Shown: positions 1-9,059, numbered from the stretch's first letter. The stretch is DNA of 64,000 bases from Saprospiraceae bacterium (GCA_016714985.1 JADKBS010000001.1:267001-331000); one strand, 5' to 3'. The notes: generated by a model not told the origin, from the sequence alone. Numbers and translations are program-made.

Positions 1-2019
1 ACGCGCTTCGACTGGGAGCAATATGTCGGCGGCAACCTTGTCAACAAAATCGGCATCGCCGTGCTGTTGTTGGGCTTGGGCTTGTTTGTGAAATATGCGA
101 TTGACCGTGGGCTGTTCCCACCTGTGGTTCGGGTATTTTCGGGTTATGTGGCTGGTTTGGCATTGGTCGGCACTGCTTTCTTCCTTCGGAAAAAATTTGA
201 GGCATATAGCGCCGTGCTGTTCAGTGGCGGCATGGCAACGCTTTATTTCACTTCCTATATCGGCAGTACGTTTTTCCAACCGCCTGTTATTGGGTTAGTG
301 CTGGCCTTTTGGTCGATGGGCTTTTTGACGGCAGCTACCATTATTGTAGCTAGCAAATATGAGCACCAAATCATTGGTTTATTGGGCTTGGTTGGGGCGT
401 ATGCCGTGCCGTTTTTGGTCAATACCGGGTCGGAGAATTTTACCCTGTTCTTTAGTTATGTCACCTTTATTAACGTGGGCATACTGGCCTTGTCAGCCCG
501 TAGGGACTGGCATGCCATGATTTATACGGCCTGCATGCTCACTTGGCTCATATTTATTGTGTCGCTATTTTCCCAATATAGCAAGCTGAGCAGTTCGCTC
601 ACTACATGGATATTCGCCATAATGAATATTGTACTGTTTTATGGGGCCATCCTCGCTTGGCATTGGCGGCGACAAACACCCCTCCAAGCTGGCGCTTATG
701 CTATATTGACTATCCAAGCGCTTATTTTTTATGGGATAATTATGACGCTCACCAAGGAGCGTTTTGAGGGCGGTTATGCCGGATTGGCCACCCTGCTTTG
801 CGCCATTCCCCATTTCTTGGCGGCCTATGCCGTGCAACATAGATTTGAGGACAAGCAGCCTTTTGTCATTTTCGCAGCTATTGGGGCGTTCTTTATCACC
901 ATTTCCATCCCGATTGAATTTGAATACGAGGCCATTTTATTGCTTTGGATGGCAGAAGTATTGGTACTGGTTTTTGTTGCCAGGAAAATTCAAAGCAGTG
1001 TGTTTGAGGTGATGGCGTATTTGCTCTTGTTCATAGTTGGCCTGGTGCTGGCGAATTATTGGCGGGACACCTATTATTCTTCTGAGCCACAAATTAGCTT
1101 ATCACCGCTTTTTAACTTGGCTTTCTTGACCAATCTATTGTTGCTGGGAGGTATGTTTGGACTGCATTTCCTTCATCAGAAACTTCCGCTTCGCAATGAA
1201 GCTCAGTTGCGCAAGGAGGTTCCTTTTTTGGACATCTTGCTTAGGTGTTTGCCAGCGGCAATGCTTTACCTTATCTTCTTCCATGAAATTTACCATGCTT
1301 TTGAATTGGAGGCATCGCATCCATCGGGTATGCTTGGGCAAATAGGGTCGGTGCAGATTTTTAGGAACCTGAGCCTGTTCGTCTATACTTTCGGGGCGTT
1401 GGCGCTGGCTGCTGAGGTCAATTCCCAGCGCTGGAAGTCCGAACTACTGAATGGTTTTGTGGTGTGGGCCGGACTGTTGGGCATCCTGCTTTTCCTCGCC
1501 ACGCATTTGGTGGCGATGGACGAACTGCGCCGCATTTTTATCACAGACAAAGCAAATTCAACAGCTTGGTTCATCTTGATAAGGTTCCTGTGTTTCGGGG
1601 CGCTCGGTTATTTGTACTTCCACATCCACAAATTCCTTCAGAACATGGAGGACATCAAACCTTTTCGCCCTCAGGTGCCGTTGCTGTTCCACTTGCTTTT
1701 GCTGGTAATATTGAGCAGCGAGTTGGTCACGGTCATGCTTTTGATAATGGGCAAACCCAATAGCCCGCTGCCGTACCGGGAGGGGTTCAGCATACTTTGG
1801 GGCTTGTACTCGTTTCTGCTCATCGGCCTTGGCTTTAAGCAAAAAACGCAGACTTTGCGGATTGCGGGAATGGCGCTGTTTGCTATTACCTTGGTGAAAA
1901 TTTTCTTCTTTGACTTGGTGAACCTGCCCATCCTCAGCCGGACGGGTTTGTTCCTTGCTTTGGGGCTATTGCTGCTGGGGGCATCCTATATGTATCAGCG
2001 TTTTAGGGAAAGGCTCTGA
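1..2019 (+). CDS. DUF2339 multi-spanning membrane protein, 5' truncated
   Basis: The reading frame is open from base 1, so the start lies outside the window. The first visible residues (WEQYVGGNLVNKIGIAVLLL) are the typical entry into the DUF2339 membrane region. Nearly all of the remaining 670 residues form hydrophobic helices separated by short charged loops, as in this large family of bacterial inner-membrane proteins. The family has no established biochemical role. The usual N-terminal coiled-coil part would be upstream of the window. Identification is by family resemblance, and no function can be read from the sequence. Confidence 0.85.
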   Translation, partial: TRFDWEQYVGGNLVNKIGIAVLLLGLGLFVKYAIDRGLFPPVVRVFSGYVAGLALVGTAFFLRKKFEAYSAVLFSGGMATLYFTSYIGSTFFQPPVIGLVLAFWSMGFLTAATIIVASKYEHQIIGLLGLVGAYAVPFLVNTGSENFTLFFSYVTFINVGILALSARRDWHAMIYTACMLTWLIFIVSLFSQYSKLSSSLTTWIFAIMNIVLFYGAILAWHWRRQTPLQAGAYAILTIQALIFYGIIMTLTKERFEGGYAGLATLLCAIPHFLAAYAVQHRFEDKQPFVIFAAIGAFFITISIPIEFEYEAILLLWMAEVLVLVFVARKIQSSVFEVMAYLLLFIVGLVLANYWRDTYYSSEPQISLSPLFNLAFLTNLLLLGGMFGLHFLHQKLPLRNEAQLRKEVPFLDILLRCLPAAMLYLIFFHEIYHAFELEASHPSGMLGQIGSVQIFRNLSLFVYTFGALALAAEVNSQRWKSELLNGFVVWAGLLGILLFLATHLVAMDELRRIFITDKANSTAWFILIRFLCFGALGYLYFHIHKFLQNMEDIKPFRPQVPLLFHLLLLVILSSELVTVMLLIMGKPNSPLPYREGFSILWGLYSFLLIGLGFKQKTQTLRIAGMALFAITLVKIFFFDLVNLPILSRTGLFLALGLLLLGASYMYQRFRERL

Positions 2020-2169
2020 AACCTTCACAAACTATTGATTATTCGACGCTTGAAATATTTGCAACAACTTGTATTTCAAGTGATTGTGCCAATATCCAAT
2101 GACGATTACTGACCAATGGCTTCTTATTTTTCGGGCATGTTTGCTTTCAATTTATGAAATTTGCGCTGC

Positions 2170-3366
2170 ATGACGAAAAATACTGACATCTGCATTGTAG
2201 GAGCAGGACCGGCAGGGAGCACTACGGCGCTGTTTTTGAGCAAACATGGCGTATCCTGCACGCTAATTGACCGTGCGGTTTTTCCCCGTGACAAGATATG
2301 CGGTGAGTCACTTGATGGATATGTGATACATACGTTGAAGCGGCTAGACCCCGATTTGCTCAAAAAGCTAGATGGCTTAGTGCTTGAAAACCGTAGATAT
2401 ACGCTCGTGAACAGCAACTCGGAACGGGTGGAGGTTGACTTTCCTTCTACTGCCACACCTCGATTGTTGGTAAGGCGCATAGATTTCGACAATTTTTTAA
2501 TCCAAGAAGTAAAGAAGTCGGAATCAATCAATTTCCTTGAAGGCACAGCTCTAAAGGAACTGAACCGTATCCCCAATGGTTGGGAACTGCAAACAGAAAA
2601 AGGTGAACGCCTAACATGCAAACTATTGATATGGGCAGTAGGGGCAAACTCGCCTTTAACAACAAAGCTTCGAATACCGAAGCACCGGCCCAAGGACGAG
2701 TTTTTATTTGTCAGGGGTTATTATCGAAATATCGCCACCACCGAAACAACGCCAACGGTCGAGATTTTTTTCGTAAAAAAGCCTGTTCCAATTTGTTGTT
2801 GTCTTTGCCCTGTTGGGAATGGCTTGACAAATGTGGAAATTGGCATCAATAAATTAAAGGCGCAAAAAAGTCAACATAATATACGTGCCTTATTGCCTGA
2901 AATAATTGAACAGCATCCAGAATTAAAGCAACGATTTAAATGCGCCACCATCGAAGGCTCAATTAAAGGTACAAGCATTATGCTTCCATCCGCATGGCCA
3001 CAATTTTCAGGCGATGGTTTTTTATTGGTTGGGGACACTGCATCATCCATTAATCCCGTGACGGGATATGGAGTCGGCCATGCCATGACGCAGGGAAGGT
3101 TCGCCGCAGAAATTGCCGTCCAAAGTTTATTAAATGAAAATACCACTGCCGATTTTTTAAGGCAATATGATAGAGAAATAAAAAAAACAATGGGTCGCGA
3201 AATTATGCTGGGTCGGGTTTTTACGACAGTAACGGGGTTGATCCCTGTGCTCGACAAATTAATTGCTTTGAAATGGATTCAAAAATTCATGCGCCATTTA
3301 TTGGCTGACAGCAATTTTGCGGAAAAACTAATGCGTCCTTTCGCGTGGGCATTGAAACGCTATTGA
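2170..3366 (+). CDS. NAD(P)/FAD-dependent oxidoreductase, geranylgeranyl-reductase type
   Basis: A 398-residue flavoprotein. The N-terminus has the dinucleotide-binding motif GAGPAG and, about 30 residues later, FPRDKICGE, the signature of the geranylgeranyl reductase/halogenase-like FAD group. The second FAD motif is GDTASSINPVTGYGVG near residue 285. Members reduce isoprenoid double bonds or oxidise small aromatic substrates; the substrate here cannot be told. I chose the ATG at 2170 over an in-frame TTG at 2161 because MTKNTDICIVGAGPAG puts the Rossmann strand at its normal distance. It stands alone between a DUF2339 gene and a convergent regulator. Confidence 0.85.
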   Translation: MTKNTDICIVGAGPAGSTTALFLSKHGVSCTLIDRAVFPRDKICGESLDGYVIHTLKRLDPDLLKKLDGLVLENRRYTLVNSNSERVEVDFPSTATPRLLVRRIDFDNFLIQEVKKSESINFLEGTALKELNRIPNGWELQTEKGERLTCKLLIWAVGANSPLTTKLRIPKHRPKDEFLFVRGYYRNIATTETTPTVEIFFVKKPVPICCCLCPVGNGLTNVEIGINKLKAQKSQHNIRALLPEIIEQHPELKQRFKCATIEGSIKGTSIMLPSAWPQFSGDGFLLVGDTASSINPVTGYGVGHAMTQGRFAAEIAVQSLLNENTTADFLRQYDREIKKTMGREIMLGRVFTTVTGLIPVLDKLIALKWIQKFMRHLLADSNFAEKLMRPFAWALKRY

Positions 3367-3385
3367 GTACGATTGACCATGCAAA

Positions 3386-4363
3386 TCAGGCGGCTACCAT
3401 TTTGCCATACCTTTCTCGGTACGCTACAGGCGTCAGTCCTGTCACCTTTTTAAACACATCCCTAAATGCTTTCGCATCGCCATAGCCCACGTCGAACATA
3501 ACTTCGTTCACATTTTTTCTGCCCGATTCGAGGCTACGTTTGGCCGCCTCCACCTTCACCCGCTGGATGTACTCGATGACGGTGTTGTTGGTGGCCGCTT
3601 TGAAGCGTCGCTCGAAGCTGCGGCGGCCCATCGCCACCATCTCGGCCAGTTCATCAATCGTGAATTTTTCCGCAAAATGCTCCTCGATATGCTGCTGCAC
3701 CTGCCGGATTTCAGCATCGGCATGGGTTTTTTGTCCTTGAAAAATGGCGAATGCTGACTGGCTGCTCCGCCCGATGTCAATGGCAAAGAACTTGGCGGCG
3801 AGGATGGCCGTGGCCCGGTCGGTATATTTTTCGACGAGGTGCAAAAGCAAGTTCCAATACGAGTTGGCGCCGCCGCTGGAGTATAGGCGGCCCTCTTCGG
3901 TCACGATGCGCCCGTCCACCAACTCCACTTGGGGGAACATGCGGCGAAACTCGTTGCTAAAAAGCCAGTGCGTCGAGCATTTTTTGCCGTTCAACAGCCC
4001 AGTGTCGGCCAACAGGAAGGCCCCGACGCAGAGCGAGGCGACCTCCGCACCATTCTCGTATTGCTCCGCAATCCACGGCACGAGGCTTTTATTGCGCTGC
4101 AACGCCTCCGCCATGTCGCCGAACAGGGCGGGGATGAAGATGAGGTCGGTGCGCTCCACCTCACCCAGCAACTGGTCAACATGGACGGAATAGTGACCAT
4201 TGGCGAGCTTTACTTCATGGGTAGCGCCTACCAGTTTCACGTCAAAAAGTGCAGGCTTTCCCGCCGCTTGTAGGAAGTTGTTCACCGCCGAAAAGAGGTA
4301 CTGAGGGTCACAGATGGCCTGCATGACGGAGGATTCGGGTACGAGGATGGAGATGTTTTTCAT
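3386..4363 (-). CDS. GlxA-type transcriptional regulator (DJ-1/PfpI + AraC HTH)
   Basis: 325 residues in two parts. Residues 1-195 form a DJ-1/PfpI-like domain with a cysteine in the nucleophile-elbow context (ASLCVGAF, Cys112). Residues 215-320 form a double helix-turn-helix of the AraC/XylS type ending in GLTPVAYRERYG. This architecture is that of GlxA/FtrA regulators, in which the N-terminal domain is thought to sense a ligand and is usually not a protease. It is followed 9 bp later, reading in the minus direction upstream, by the DUF1016 gene, so the two may be co-transcribed. The target genes are unknown. Confidence 0.85.
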   Translation of the reverse strand: MKNISILVPESSVMQAICDPQYLFSAVNNFLQAAGKPALFDVKLVGATHEVKLANGHYSVHVDQLLGEVERTDLIFIPALFGDMAEALQRNKSLVPWIAEQYENGAEVASLCVGAFLLADTGLLNGKKCSTHWLFSNEFRRMFPQVELVDGRIVTEEGRLYSSGGANSYWNLLLHLVEKYTDRATAILAAKFFAIDIGRSSQSAFAIFQGQKTHADAEIRQVQQHIEEHFAEKFTIDELAEMVAMGRRSFERRFKAATNNTVIEYIQRVKVEAAKRSLESGRKNVNEVMFDVGYGDAKAFRDVFKKVTGLTPVAYRERYGKMVAA

Positions 4364-4372
4364 TTGTCAAAC

Positions 4373-5479
4373 TTATTTCTTTTTTGAGACAGCGTCAATC
4401 ACTGCTTCCACCCTACGGACAAGTTCATCCGAGGAAGGAAAGAATGCGCTCAGTTCCTTGGGCAGTGTTGTCGTGATGCTGTAGGTGGCTACGCCAATGG
4501 GCTTGTTGAGGTCTTTTAGGGCAAATTCCACCGTAGTGAAATCCTTGCTTTTGCAAATGATGATGCCGATGCTGGGATTCTCGTGCGGCTTTTTGGTGCG
4601 GTCGTCGAGCAGGGAGAGGTAGAAGCTCATCTTGCCCGTGTGCTCCGGCTCGAACTCGTTGATTTTTAGGTCAATGGCAACCAATGCCTGTAAACCACGA
4701 TGGTAAAGCAGGAGGTCAACCCGATAGTCCTTGCCGCTTAGTTCGAGTGGATATTGGTTGGCGATAAAACAGAAATCACCGCCCATTTCCACCAAAAACT
4801 GCCGGATGTTCTGAAGGATGGCCTGTTCGAGTTGGTACTCCGAATGCTGGTCGCCGAGTTCGAGGAAGCCAAAGGCATAATCGTCCTTCACTGCCAAAAT
4901 AGCCTGTGATTTCAGGCTTTCGGGCAGGGTTTCCTCGAAATTTTGCTGACTGATGACCGTTTTCTCAAAGGTTTGGTTTTCGATTTGGTGGATTAACACG
5001 TTCTTCGTCCAGCCGCAGCGTCTGGTTTGATGGATGTAGAAAAGGCGCTCGTTAGGGTCTTTGCATTTTTCGATAATGACGTAGTTATGTGACCAACCAA
5101 TTTCTGCCACTGCTGGTGGCATTTCTATGCTTTTTGGTTCAAGTTGAAATTCTCCCACCGGCGGTGGGAGAATTTGCTTTTGACCATAAGTTTGGTAAAA
5201 AGCCCTAATCCTCCATAGATTAGTTTTGGAAAACCCGCCCATCCTTGGAAACGCTTGCTGCAAATCCTTCGCCAGCATTTCCACCACCGAGTTGCCCCAG
5301 CCTTGCTGCTGCTGCCGTTCGACAATCAGCTTGCCCAAGTCCCAGTAAAGGCCAATCAGTTCCTTGTTGACGGCCCGCCAAGCGGCCAGTTGCCCTGTTT
5401 GCACCCTTGCCTTGGCGTCAGCGACGAGTTGGTCATAAGCCGCTCCTTTGACGCTGTTGGTGTTTGTAGTCTCTTTCAT
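4373..5479 (-). CDS. DUF1016/YhcG-type PDDEXK nuclease
   Basis: 368 residues, the usual length for the YhcG family. The N-terminal 130 residues are the helical DUF1016 domain (for example GLYWDLGKLIVERQQ and AFPRMGGFSKTNLWRIR). The C-terminal part is a PDDEXK nuclease fold with DYRVDLLLYH (Asp255) followed by VAIDLK (Asp270, Lys272), which are the metal-binding and catalytic positions. The biological role is unsettled; such genes are often found in accessory or defence-associated DNA. The ATG at 5479 starts a standard N-terminus. Only 9 bp separate it from the downstream GlxA-type regulator. Confidence 0.85.
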   Translation of the reverse strand: MKETTNTNSVKGAAYDQLVADAKARVQTGQLAAWRAVNKELIGLYWDLGKLIVERQQQQGWGNSVVEMLAKDLQQAFPRMGGFSKTNLWRIRAFYQTYGQKQILPPPVGEFQLEPKSIEMPPAVAEIGWSHNYVIIEKCKDPNERLFYIHQTRRCGWTKNVLIHQIENQTFEKTVISQQNFEETLPESLKSQAILAVKDDYAFGFLELGDQHSEYQLEQAILQNIRQFLVEMGGDFCFIANQYPLELSGKDYRVDLLLYHRGLQALVAIDLKINEFEPEHTGKMSFYLSLLDDRTKKPHENPSIGIIICKSKDFTTVEFALKDLNKPIGVATYSITTTLPKELSAFFPSSDELVRRVEAVIDAVSKKK

Positions 5480-5516
5480 AGGCGCAGTTTTTTATGGTAA
5501 TAATGGTTTGTAAATC

Positions 5517-5843
5517 TTACCGTTTACCCTTCCCCGCCATCACCGCCTCGTACGCCGCCTCCAGCGCCGCCTGCACCACTTCCTCCGCTACGTCTTTCAG
5601 TTCAAAAGTCGTCCAGCCCTGTTGGCCCCATTTGTTGGGGATGGGGAAAACGCCAGGGCCGCCTACCTCGCAGAACTCGGCTTGCTCAACTGGTGTCAGG
5701 CAGATATTGGCAGACTCGCTTGGCTCGTGCAGCGAAGCGAAGATGCGCCGCTTTACCACTTTGAAGGCCGTACGGTCGAAGTGCGGTGCGGCCTCGGTGC
5801 CAGGGAAGGCGAGGGCTAGTTCTTGGAATTCGGTAACGGTCAT
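5517..5843 (-). CDS. MmcQ/YjbR family protein
   Basis: 108 residues from the ATG at 5843 (MTVTEFQELALAFPGTEAAPHFDRTAFKV). An upstream extension of the open frame to 5999 is intergenic sequence in Bacteroidota style and is not included. Conserved YjbR features are the early PGTEAAPHFDR loop, the KRIFASL-type strand and the NKWGQQGWTTFEL segment near the C-terminus. YjbR has a CyaY-like fold and is thought to bind DNA; its role is unknown. It has a good promoter of its own at 5887-5916. Confidence 0.85.
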   Translation of the reverse strand: MTVTEFQELALAFPGTEAAPHFDRTAFKVVKRRIFASLHEPSESANICLTPVEQAEFCEVGGPGVFPIPNKWGQQGWTTFELKDVAEEVVQAALEAAYEAVMAGKGKR

Positions 5844-5886
5844 TGTTTCTATTTTTTTTAAAAAATGGTCAAGAAAACTTTCCTGA

Positions 5887-5916
5887 CAAAGGTAGAATTG
5901 GTTTTGAAATTGGCAA
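5887..5916 (-). promoter_or_regulatory. Bacteroidota-type promoter of the yjbR-like gene
   Basis: On the minus strand TTG (5916-5914), 19 nt, then TACCTTTG (5894-5887), an exact match to the -7 consensus TAnnTTTG. The start codon at 5843 is about 38 nt from the expected transcription start. Confidence 0.6.
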
Positions 5917-5973
5917 CAAATTATAAACAAAAAGTTTTGTCGCAATTCCCCCTTGCTTTGTCGTAATACCCCT

Positions 5974-6004
5974 TTTGGCGACTTTTTAAAAGAAATCAAC
6001 TTTG
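5974..6004 (+). promoter_or_regulatory. Bacteroidota-type promoter of the 6030 gene
   Basis: TTTG (5974-5977), 19 nt, then CAACTTTG (5997-6004), a 7 of 8 match to TAnnTTTG. It is divergent from the promoter at 5887-5916 and lies 26 bp before the ATG at 6030. Confidence 0.5.
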
Positions 6005-6029
6005 CGTCATCAAATTTTTAAAACAAAAA

Positions 6030-6440
6030 ATGGAAACAACTACCATAGAAAACGAGAAGTCAGTCATGTACATTGAAGCAGCGTCTTTCCCAAATGGGGT
6101 CGGGGCTGCCCATGAAAAATTGCACGGCATCGTGCCGTATTCAACACAGCGGGGGTACTATGGCATTTCTTGGATGGAGCGGGGCAAAACTCGCTATTTG
6201 GCCGCCGCAGGAGAGCTGCACGAAGCTGAGGCAGAAAAATACGCTTTAGAAAAATTCACAATAAAAAAGGGCGACTACATTTGCGAGACCGTAAGTGACT
6301 TCATGAAACACATCCCGGCCATCGGCGAATGCTTTCAAAGAATGCTCGCCGACGCACGCATTGACCCACAGGGCTATTGCCTCGAAATCTATGAGGACGA
6401 CGACGTACGGTGCTTGGTAAAACTAATAGACTTTAGATAG
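6030..6440 (+). CDS. Hypothetical protein, possibly GyrI-like effector-binding
   Basis: 136 residues, no signal peptide, no membrane segment. The sequence (SFPNGVGAAHEKLHGIVP at the start, then YYGISWMERGKTRYLAA and EIYEDDDVRCLVKL at the end) resembles a small group of Bacteroidota proteins that are sometimes labelled transcriptional-regulator effector domains. There is no HTH. The resemblance to GyrI-like small-molecule binding domains is only suggestive. Its last codons run into a 21-bp tandem repeat that continues beyond the stop codon. Confidence 0.65.
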   Translation: METTTIENEKSVMYIEAASFPNGVGAAHEKLHGIVPYSTQRGYYGISWMERGKTRYLAAAGELHEAEAEKYALEKFTIKKGDYICETVSDFMKHIPAIGECFQRMLADARIDPQGYCLEIYEDDDVRCLVKLIDFR

Positions 6441-6544
6441 AAGACAATAGACTTTAGATAGAAGACAATAGACTTTAGATAGAAGACAATAGACTTGAGA
6501 TGAGGTACTGCACTATCTAAAGTCTATTGTCTCAAGTCTAATAG
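6425..6544. repeat. Heptad-word hairpin element, three 21-bp tandem units
   Basis: Three perfect tandem copies of a 21-bp unit occupy 6425-6487 and can be read as three 7-mers each (AATAGAC TTTAGAT AGAAGAC). A fourth, diverged copy begins at 6488. An inverted arm (6514-6544, TATCTAAAGTCTATTGTCTC and on) is complementary to the repeat words. The first unit overlaps the end of the upstream coding region. Confidence 0.8.
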
Positions 6545-6560
6545 CTAATCTGAAAGAACA

Positions 6561-6923
6561 ATGGAAAAAGCCAACAACGTTGAAGAATATATCGCTGGGT
6601 TTCCGGCGGAGACGCAAGCAGTCTTGCAGCAGGTGCGGGCCGCCATCAAGGCCGCAGCACCCGATGCCGTGGAGTGCATCGCCTACGCCATGCCCGCCTA
6701 CAAGCTGAACGGGAAACCGTTGGTCTATTTTGCAGGCTATGCAAGGCATATTGGCTTCTACGCCACACCGACGGGGCATGCCGAATTCGCCGAGGAGCTT
6801 TCCAAGTTCAAGCAGGGCAAAGGCTCCGTGCAATTCCCACTCGATGAGCCCATGCCGCTGGATTTGATAGCGCGCATTGTGAAGTTCCGGCTAAGGGAAA
6901 GCCTCGCAAAAAGTAAAAAATAA
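6561..6923 (+). CDS. DUF1801 (YdhG-like) protein
   Basis: 120 residues. The pattern VEEYIAGFPAETQAVLQQVR, AAPDAVECIAYAMPAYKLNG, then a central aromatic strand (VYFAGYARHIGFY) and a C-terminal LIARIVKFRLRE is the classic DUF1801 profile. The fold resembles frataxin, and Bacillus YdhG has been proposed to act as an iron chaperone; this has not been shown for the family as a whole. It is followed by the VOC/AHSA1 cluster in the same direction. Confidence 0.85.
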   Translation: MEKANNVEEYIAGFPAETQAVLQQVRAAIKAAAPDAVECIAYAMPAYKLNGKPLVYFAGYARHIGFYATPTGHAEFAEELSKFKQGKGSVQFPLDEPMPLDLIARIVKFRLRESLAKSKK

Positions 6924-7011
6924 TAAACAAAATGTTTGTAATTAAAATTCTGCAACTACCTTTGGGCAATCATTCTGAAACATATTTTTTCACCAACTTA
7001 AATCATCCGAC

Positions 7012-7443
7012 ATGGCATCCATCAATCCTTATCTCAACTTCAACGGCAATTGCGAAGCAGCCTTCAACCTTTACAAATCCGTGTTTGGCGGCGAGTTCCA
7101 GATGTTCTCCCGCTTTGGCGACATGCCTTCCAGTGAAGAACCAATGCCCGCTAGCGAGGTTAATAAAATCTTGCACGTAGCACTGCCGATTGGCTCATCG
7201 GGCAATGTGCTGATGGGCAGCGATTGCCCGCCCGAATTCCCAAACGGCATACAAGGCAACCTGTTCAACATTTCCGTCAACACGGACAGCAAGGAGGAGG
7301 CCGACCGCATTTTCAGCGGGCTTTCGGAGGGCGGCAACGCGACAATGCCCATTGCGGACACCTTCTGGGGCGCCTACTTCGGCATGTGCGCCGACCAGTT
7401 CGGCGTGCAGTGGATGGTCAACTACGATTACCCAAAATCTTAA
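7012..7443 (+). CDS. VOC family (PhnB-like) protein
   Basis: 143 residues with the PhnB-like N-terminus INPYLNFNGNCEAAFNLYKS, and a C-terminal half with FWGAYFGMCADQFGVQWMVN. These are the paired beta-alpha-beta-beta-beta units of vicinal-oxygen-chelate proteins. Family members include glyoxalases, dioxygenases and antibiotic-binding proteins; PhnB itself has no firmly assigned reaction. It ends 6 bp before the AHSA1 gene and the two are probably co-transcribed. Confidence 0.85.
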   Translation: MASINPYLNFNGNCEAAFNLYKSVFGGEFQMFSRFGDMPSSEEPMPASEVNKILHVALPIGSSGNVLMGSDCPPEFPNGIQGNLFNISVNTDSKEEADRIFSGLSEGGNATMPIADTFWGAYFGMCADQFGVQWMVNYDYPKS

Positions 7444-7449
7444 TTCAGT

Positions 7450-7881
7450 ATGGAAAAACTCATTTTCACCACCAACATCAACGCCCCACAGGAGCGGGTC
7501 TGGCAAGTGCTCTGGGACGATGCCAGCTACCGGGCTTGGACAGCGGTCTTCCACGAAGGCTCCCATGCCATGAGCGACTGGCAGGAGGGCAGTAAAATCT
7601 TGTTCCTTGGGCCTGACGCCAGCAGCGGCATGACGAGCCGTATTGCGAAGCTCGTACTGAATGATACCATGATTTTCGAGCACCTCGGCGAAGTACAAAA
7701 CGGTGTCGAAGATTTCTCGAAAGGCTGGACGGGGGCTTTTGAAAAATACTTCCTTCGCCAATCGGCGGACGGCGGTACCGAACTAAATGTGGAGTTGGAC
7801 ACGGTTGGCGAGTATGCCAGCTATTTCCAAGAAACCTTCCCAAAAGCCTTGGCGAAGGTGAAGGAACTGGCCGAAGCCTGA
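7450..7881 (+). CDS. SRPBCC/AHSA1-domain protein
   Basis: 143 residues. The start (KLIFTTNINAPQERVWQVLW) and the later strands (GSKILFLGPD, MIFEHLGEVQNG, GWTGAFEKYF) are those of the Aha1-like START/Bet v1 fold, which has a deep hydrophobic pocket for small ligands. It lies 6 bp after a VOC gene and just before another. The same two domain types are fused in the gene at 9189, which suggests that they act together (inference). Confidence 0.85.
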   Translation: MEKLIFTTNINAPQERVWQVLWDDASYRAWTAVFHEGSHAMSDWQEGSKILFLGPDASSGMTSRIAKLVLNDTMIFEHLGEVQNGVEDFSKGWTGAFEKYFLRQSADGGTELNVELDTVGEYASYFQETFPKALAKVKELAEA

Positions 7882-7886
7882 TTCAT

Positions 7887-7932
7887 TCCCGACAAATCGG
7901 GACAAGCATTCATCATTTTTCATTCATCATTG
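7887..7932. repeat. Short hairpin and single-arm heptad words
   Basis: TCCCGA/TCGGGA forms a 6-bp hairpin at 7887-7902. It is followed at 7908-7932 by ATTCATC-type words of the same kind as in the ATP synthase operon (25215, 27549), here without an inverted partner arm. Confidence 0.5.
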
Positions 7933-7938
7933 ATACTC

Positions 7939-8382
7939 ATGGCAAGCGTAAGCACTTACCTCAACTTCCCCGGCAACACGGAGGAGGCATTCAATTTCTA
8001 CAAAACCGTTTTCCAGAGCGAGTTTGTCGGCGAAATCATGCGCGTTGGCGGGGCACCACCCAATCCCGGCGCCCCACCGCTGAGCGAGGCCGACCAAAAC
8101 CTCGTGATGCATGTGATGCTGCCAATCCTCGGTGGGGTACATCACCTCATGGGCACCGATGCGGTGGAGAGCATGGGTTTCAACGTGGTTTTTGGCAACA
8201 ACAACTACATCTGCCTATCGCCTGATACAAAATTGGAGACCAAGCGGCTTTTCGATGAATTATCTGCTGACGGCAAGGTGGAAATGGAATTACAGGATAT
8301 GTTTTGGGGCGCCTACTACGGCAGTTGCACCGACAAGTTCGGGGTGCAGTGGATGTTCAATTGCGACGAGAAGGTGGCTTAG
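7939..8382 (+). CDS. VOC family (PhnB-like) protein
   Basis: 147 residues from the ATG at 7939; a TTG nine bases upstream is less likely. The N-terminus is VSTYLNFPGNTEEAFNFYKT, and MFWGAYYGSCTDKFGVQWMF near the end matches the closing motif of the VOC gene at 7012, so the two are probably paralogues. No substrate can be assigned. The stop codon overlaps by a few bases the end of the convergent, broken Uma2 gene. Confidence 0.85.
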   Translation: MASVSTYLNFPGNTEEAFNFYKTVFQSEFVGEIMRVGGAPPNPGAPPLSEADQNLVMHVMLPILGGVHHLMGTDAVESMGFNVVFGNNNYICLSPDTKLETKRLFDELSADGKVEMELQDMFWGAYYGSCTDKFGVQWMFNCDEKVA

Positions 8383-9059
8383 GCCTTGCCCTTTTTGACC
8401 AGCTGTTGGATTGCCTCAGCGTTCGCCTCGGCATTGAAGATGGCCCTGACGGGAATGGCCCCGCTAGCACTTTGCTTTCGATATTATCGGTCAAAATGGC
8501 CTTTTATGCAGTTCATACTTTTCGGCGGCGGTTTCTGAAAGCAGGTACTGTTCCACCGTTTGTTTCTTGGGGTCAACAATCCAGTATTCACGCACCCCGT
8601 GGGCGGCGTAGTCCTCATATTTGGTTTCTGTGTTCCGTTTGACGTTTTCTTTGCCGGAGAAAGTACCTCTACGATGAGGTCGGGCACTGGGTAAACGTTC
8701 ATGGCTGGCTCGAATCGGTCGGCGACCTCCTTGCGCCAGAAGGCAATGTCGGGTTCGTAGTCGTTGCGGGTCATGCCGACAAGTGCTTTCTCGACACGGA
8801 CTTTGCCGAGATTGTTGATGTCAGCATAAAGGCTAGCACGATAAAGTTGCCCTGAAGCCTCGTTGTGGTCGTCTGCGGCTGGCGAATGCATGAGTACACT
8901 GCCATTGATAAACTCAGCTTTGGTATCCTCGGTGAGCCAAGAACGGAACTCGGACCGCTTGAGCCGCTCATCGTCCAAACGGTGGTGGATGCGGTCGAGC
9001 AGCAAAGGCAGCGAAGGCACATTCCAAAGACTGTCCTCAATTGAATTGTTGTCGAGCAT
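8379..9059 (-). pseudogene. Uma2 family endonuclease with three frame breaks
   Basis: The N-terminal 136 residues from the ATG at 9059 are typical Uma2 (DUF820) sequence: AEFINGSVLMHSP, DYEPDIAFW and VPDLIVEVLSP carry the PDDEXK-like catalytic residues. Near 8654-8659 the frame changes. Adding one base restores ENVKRNTETKYEDYAAHGVR and then EYWIVDPKKQTVEQYLLSE, a perfect Uma2 continuation. A second missing base in an A run near 8502-8505 and a third in a G/C run near 8457-8463 give ESKVLAGAIPVRAIFNAEAN and a stop at 8379-8381. All three look like one-base deletions, so this is either a decayed gene or an affected stretch of assembly. Confidence 0.75.

Noticed and set aside
6425..6544. Tandem 21-bp repeats as a possible CRISPR array.
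   Set aside because: The units are directly adjacent with no unique spacers, and there are no cas genes in the window.
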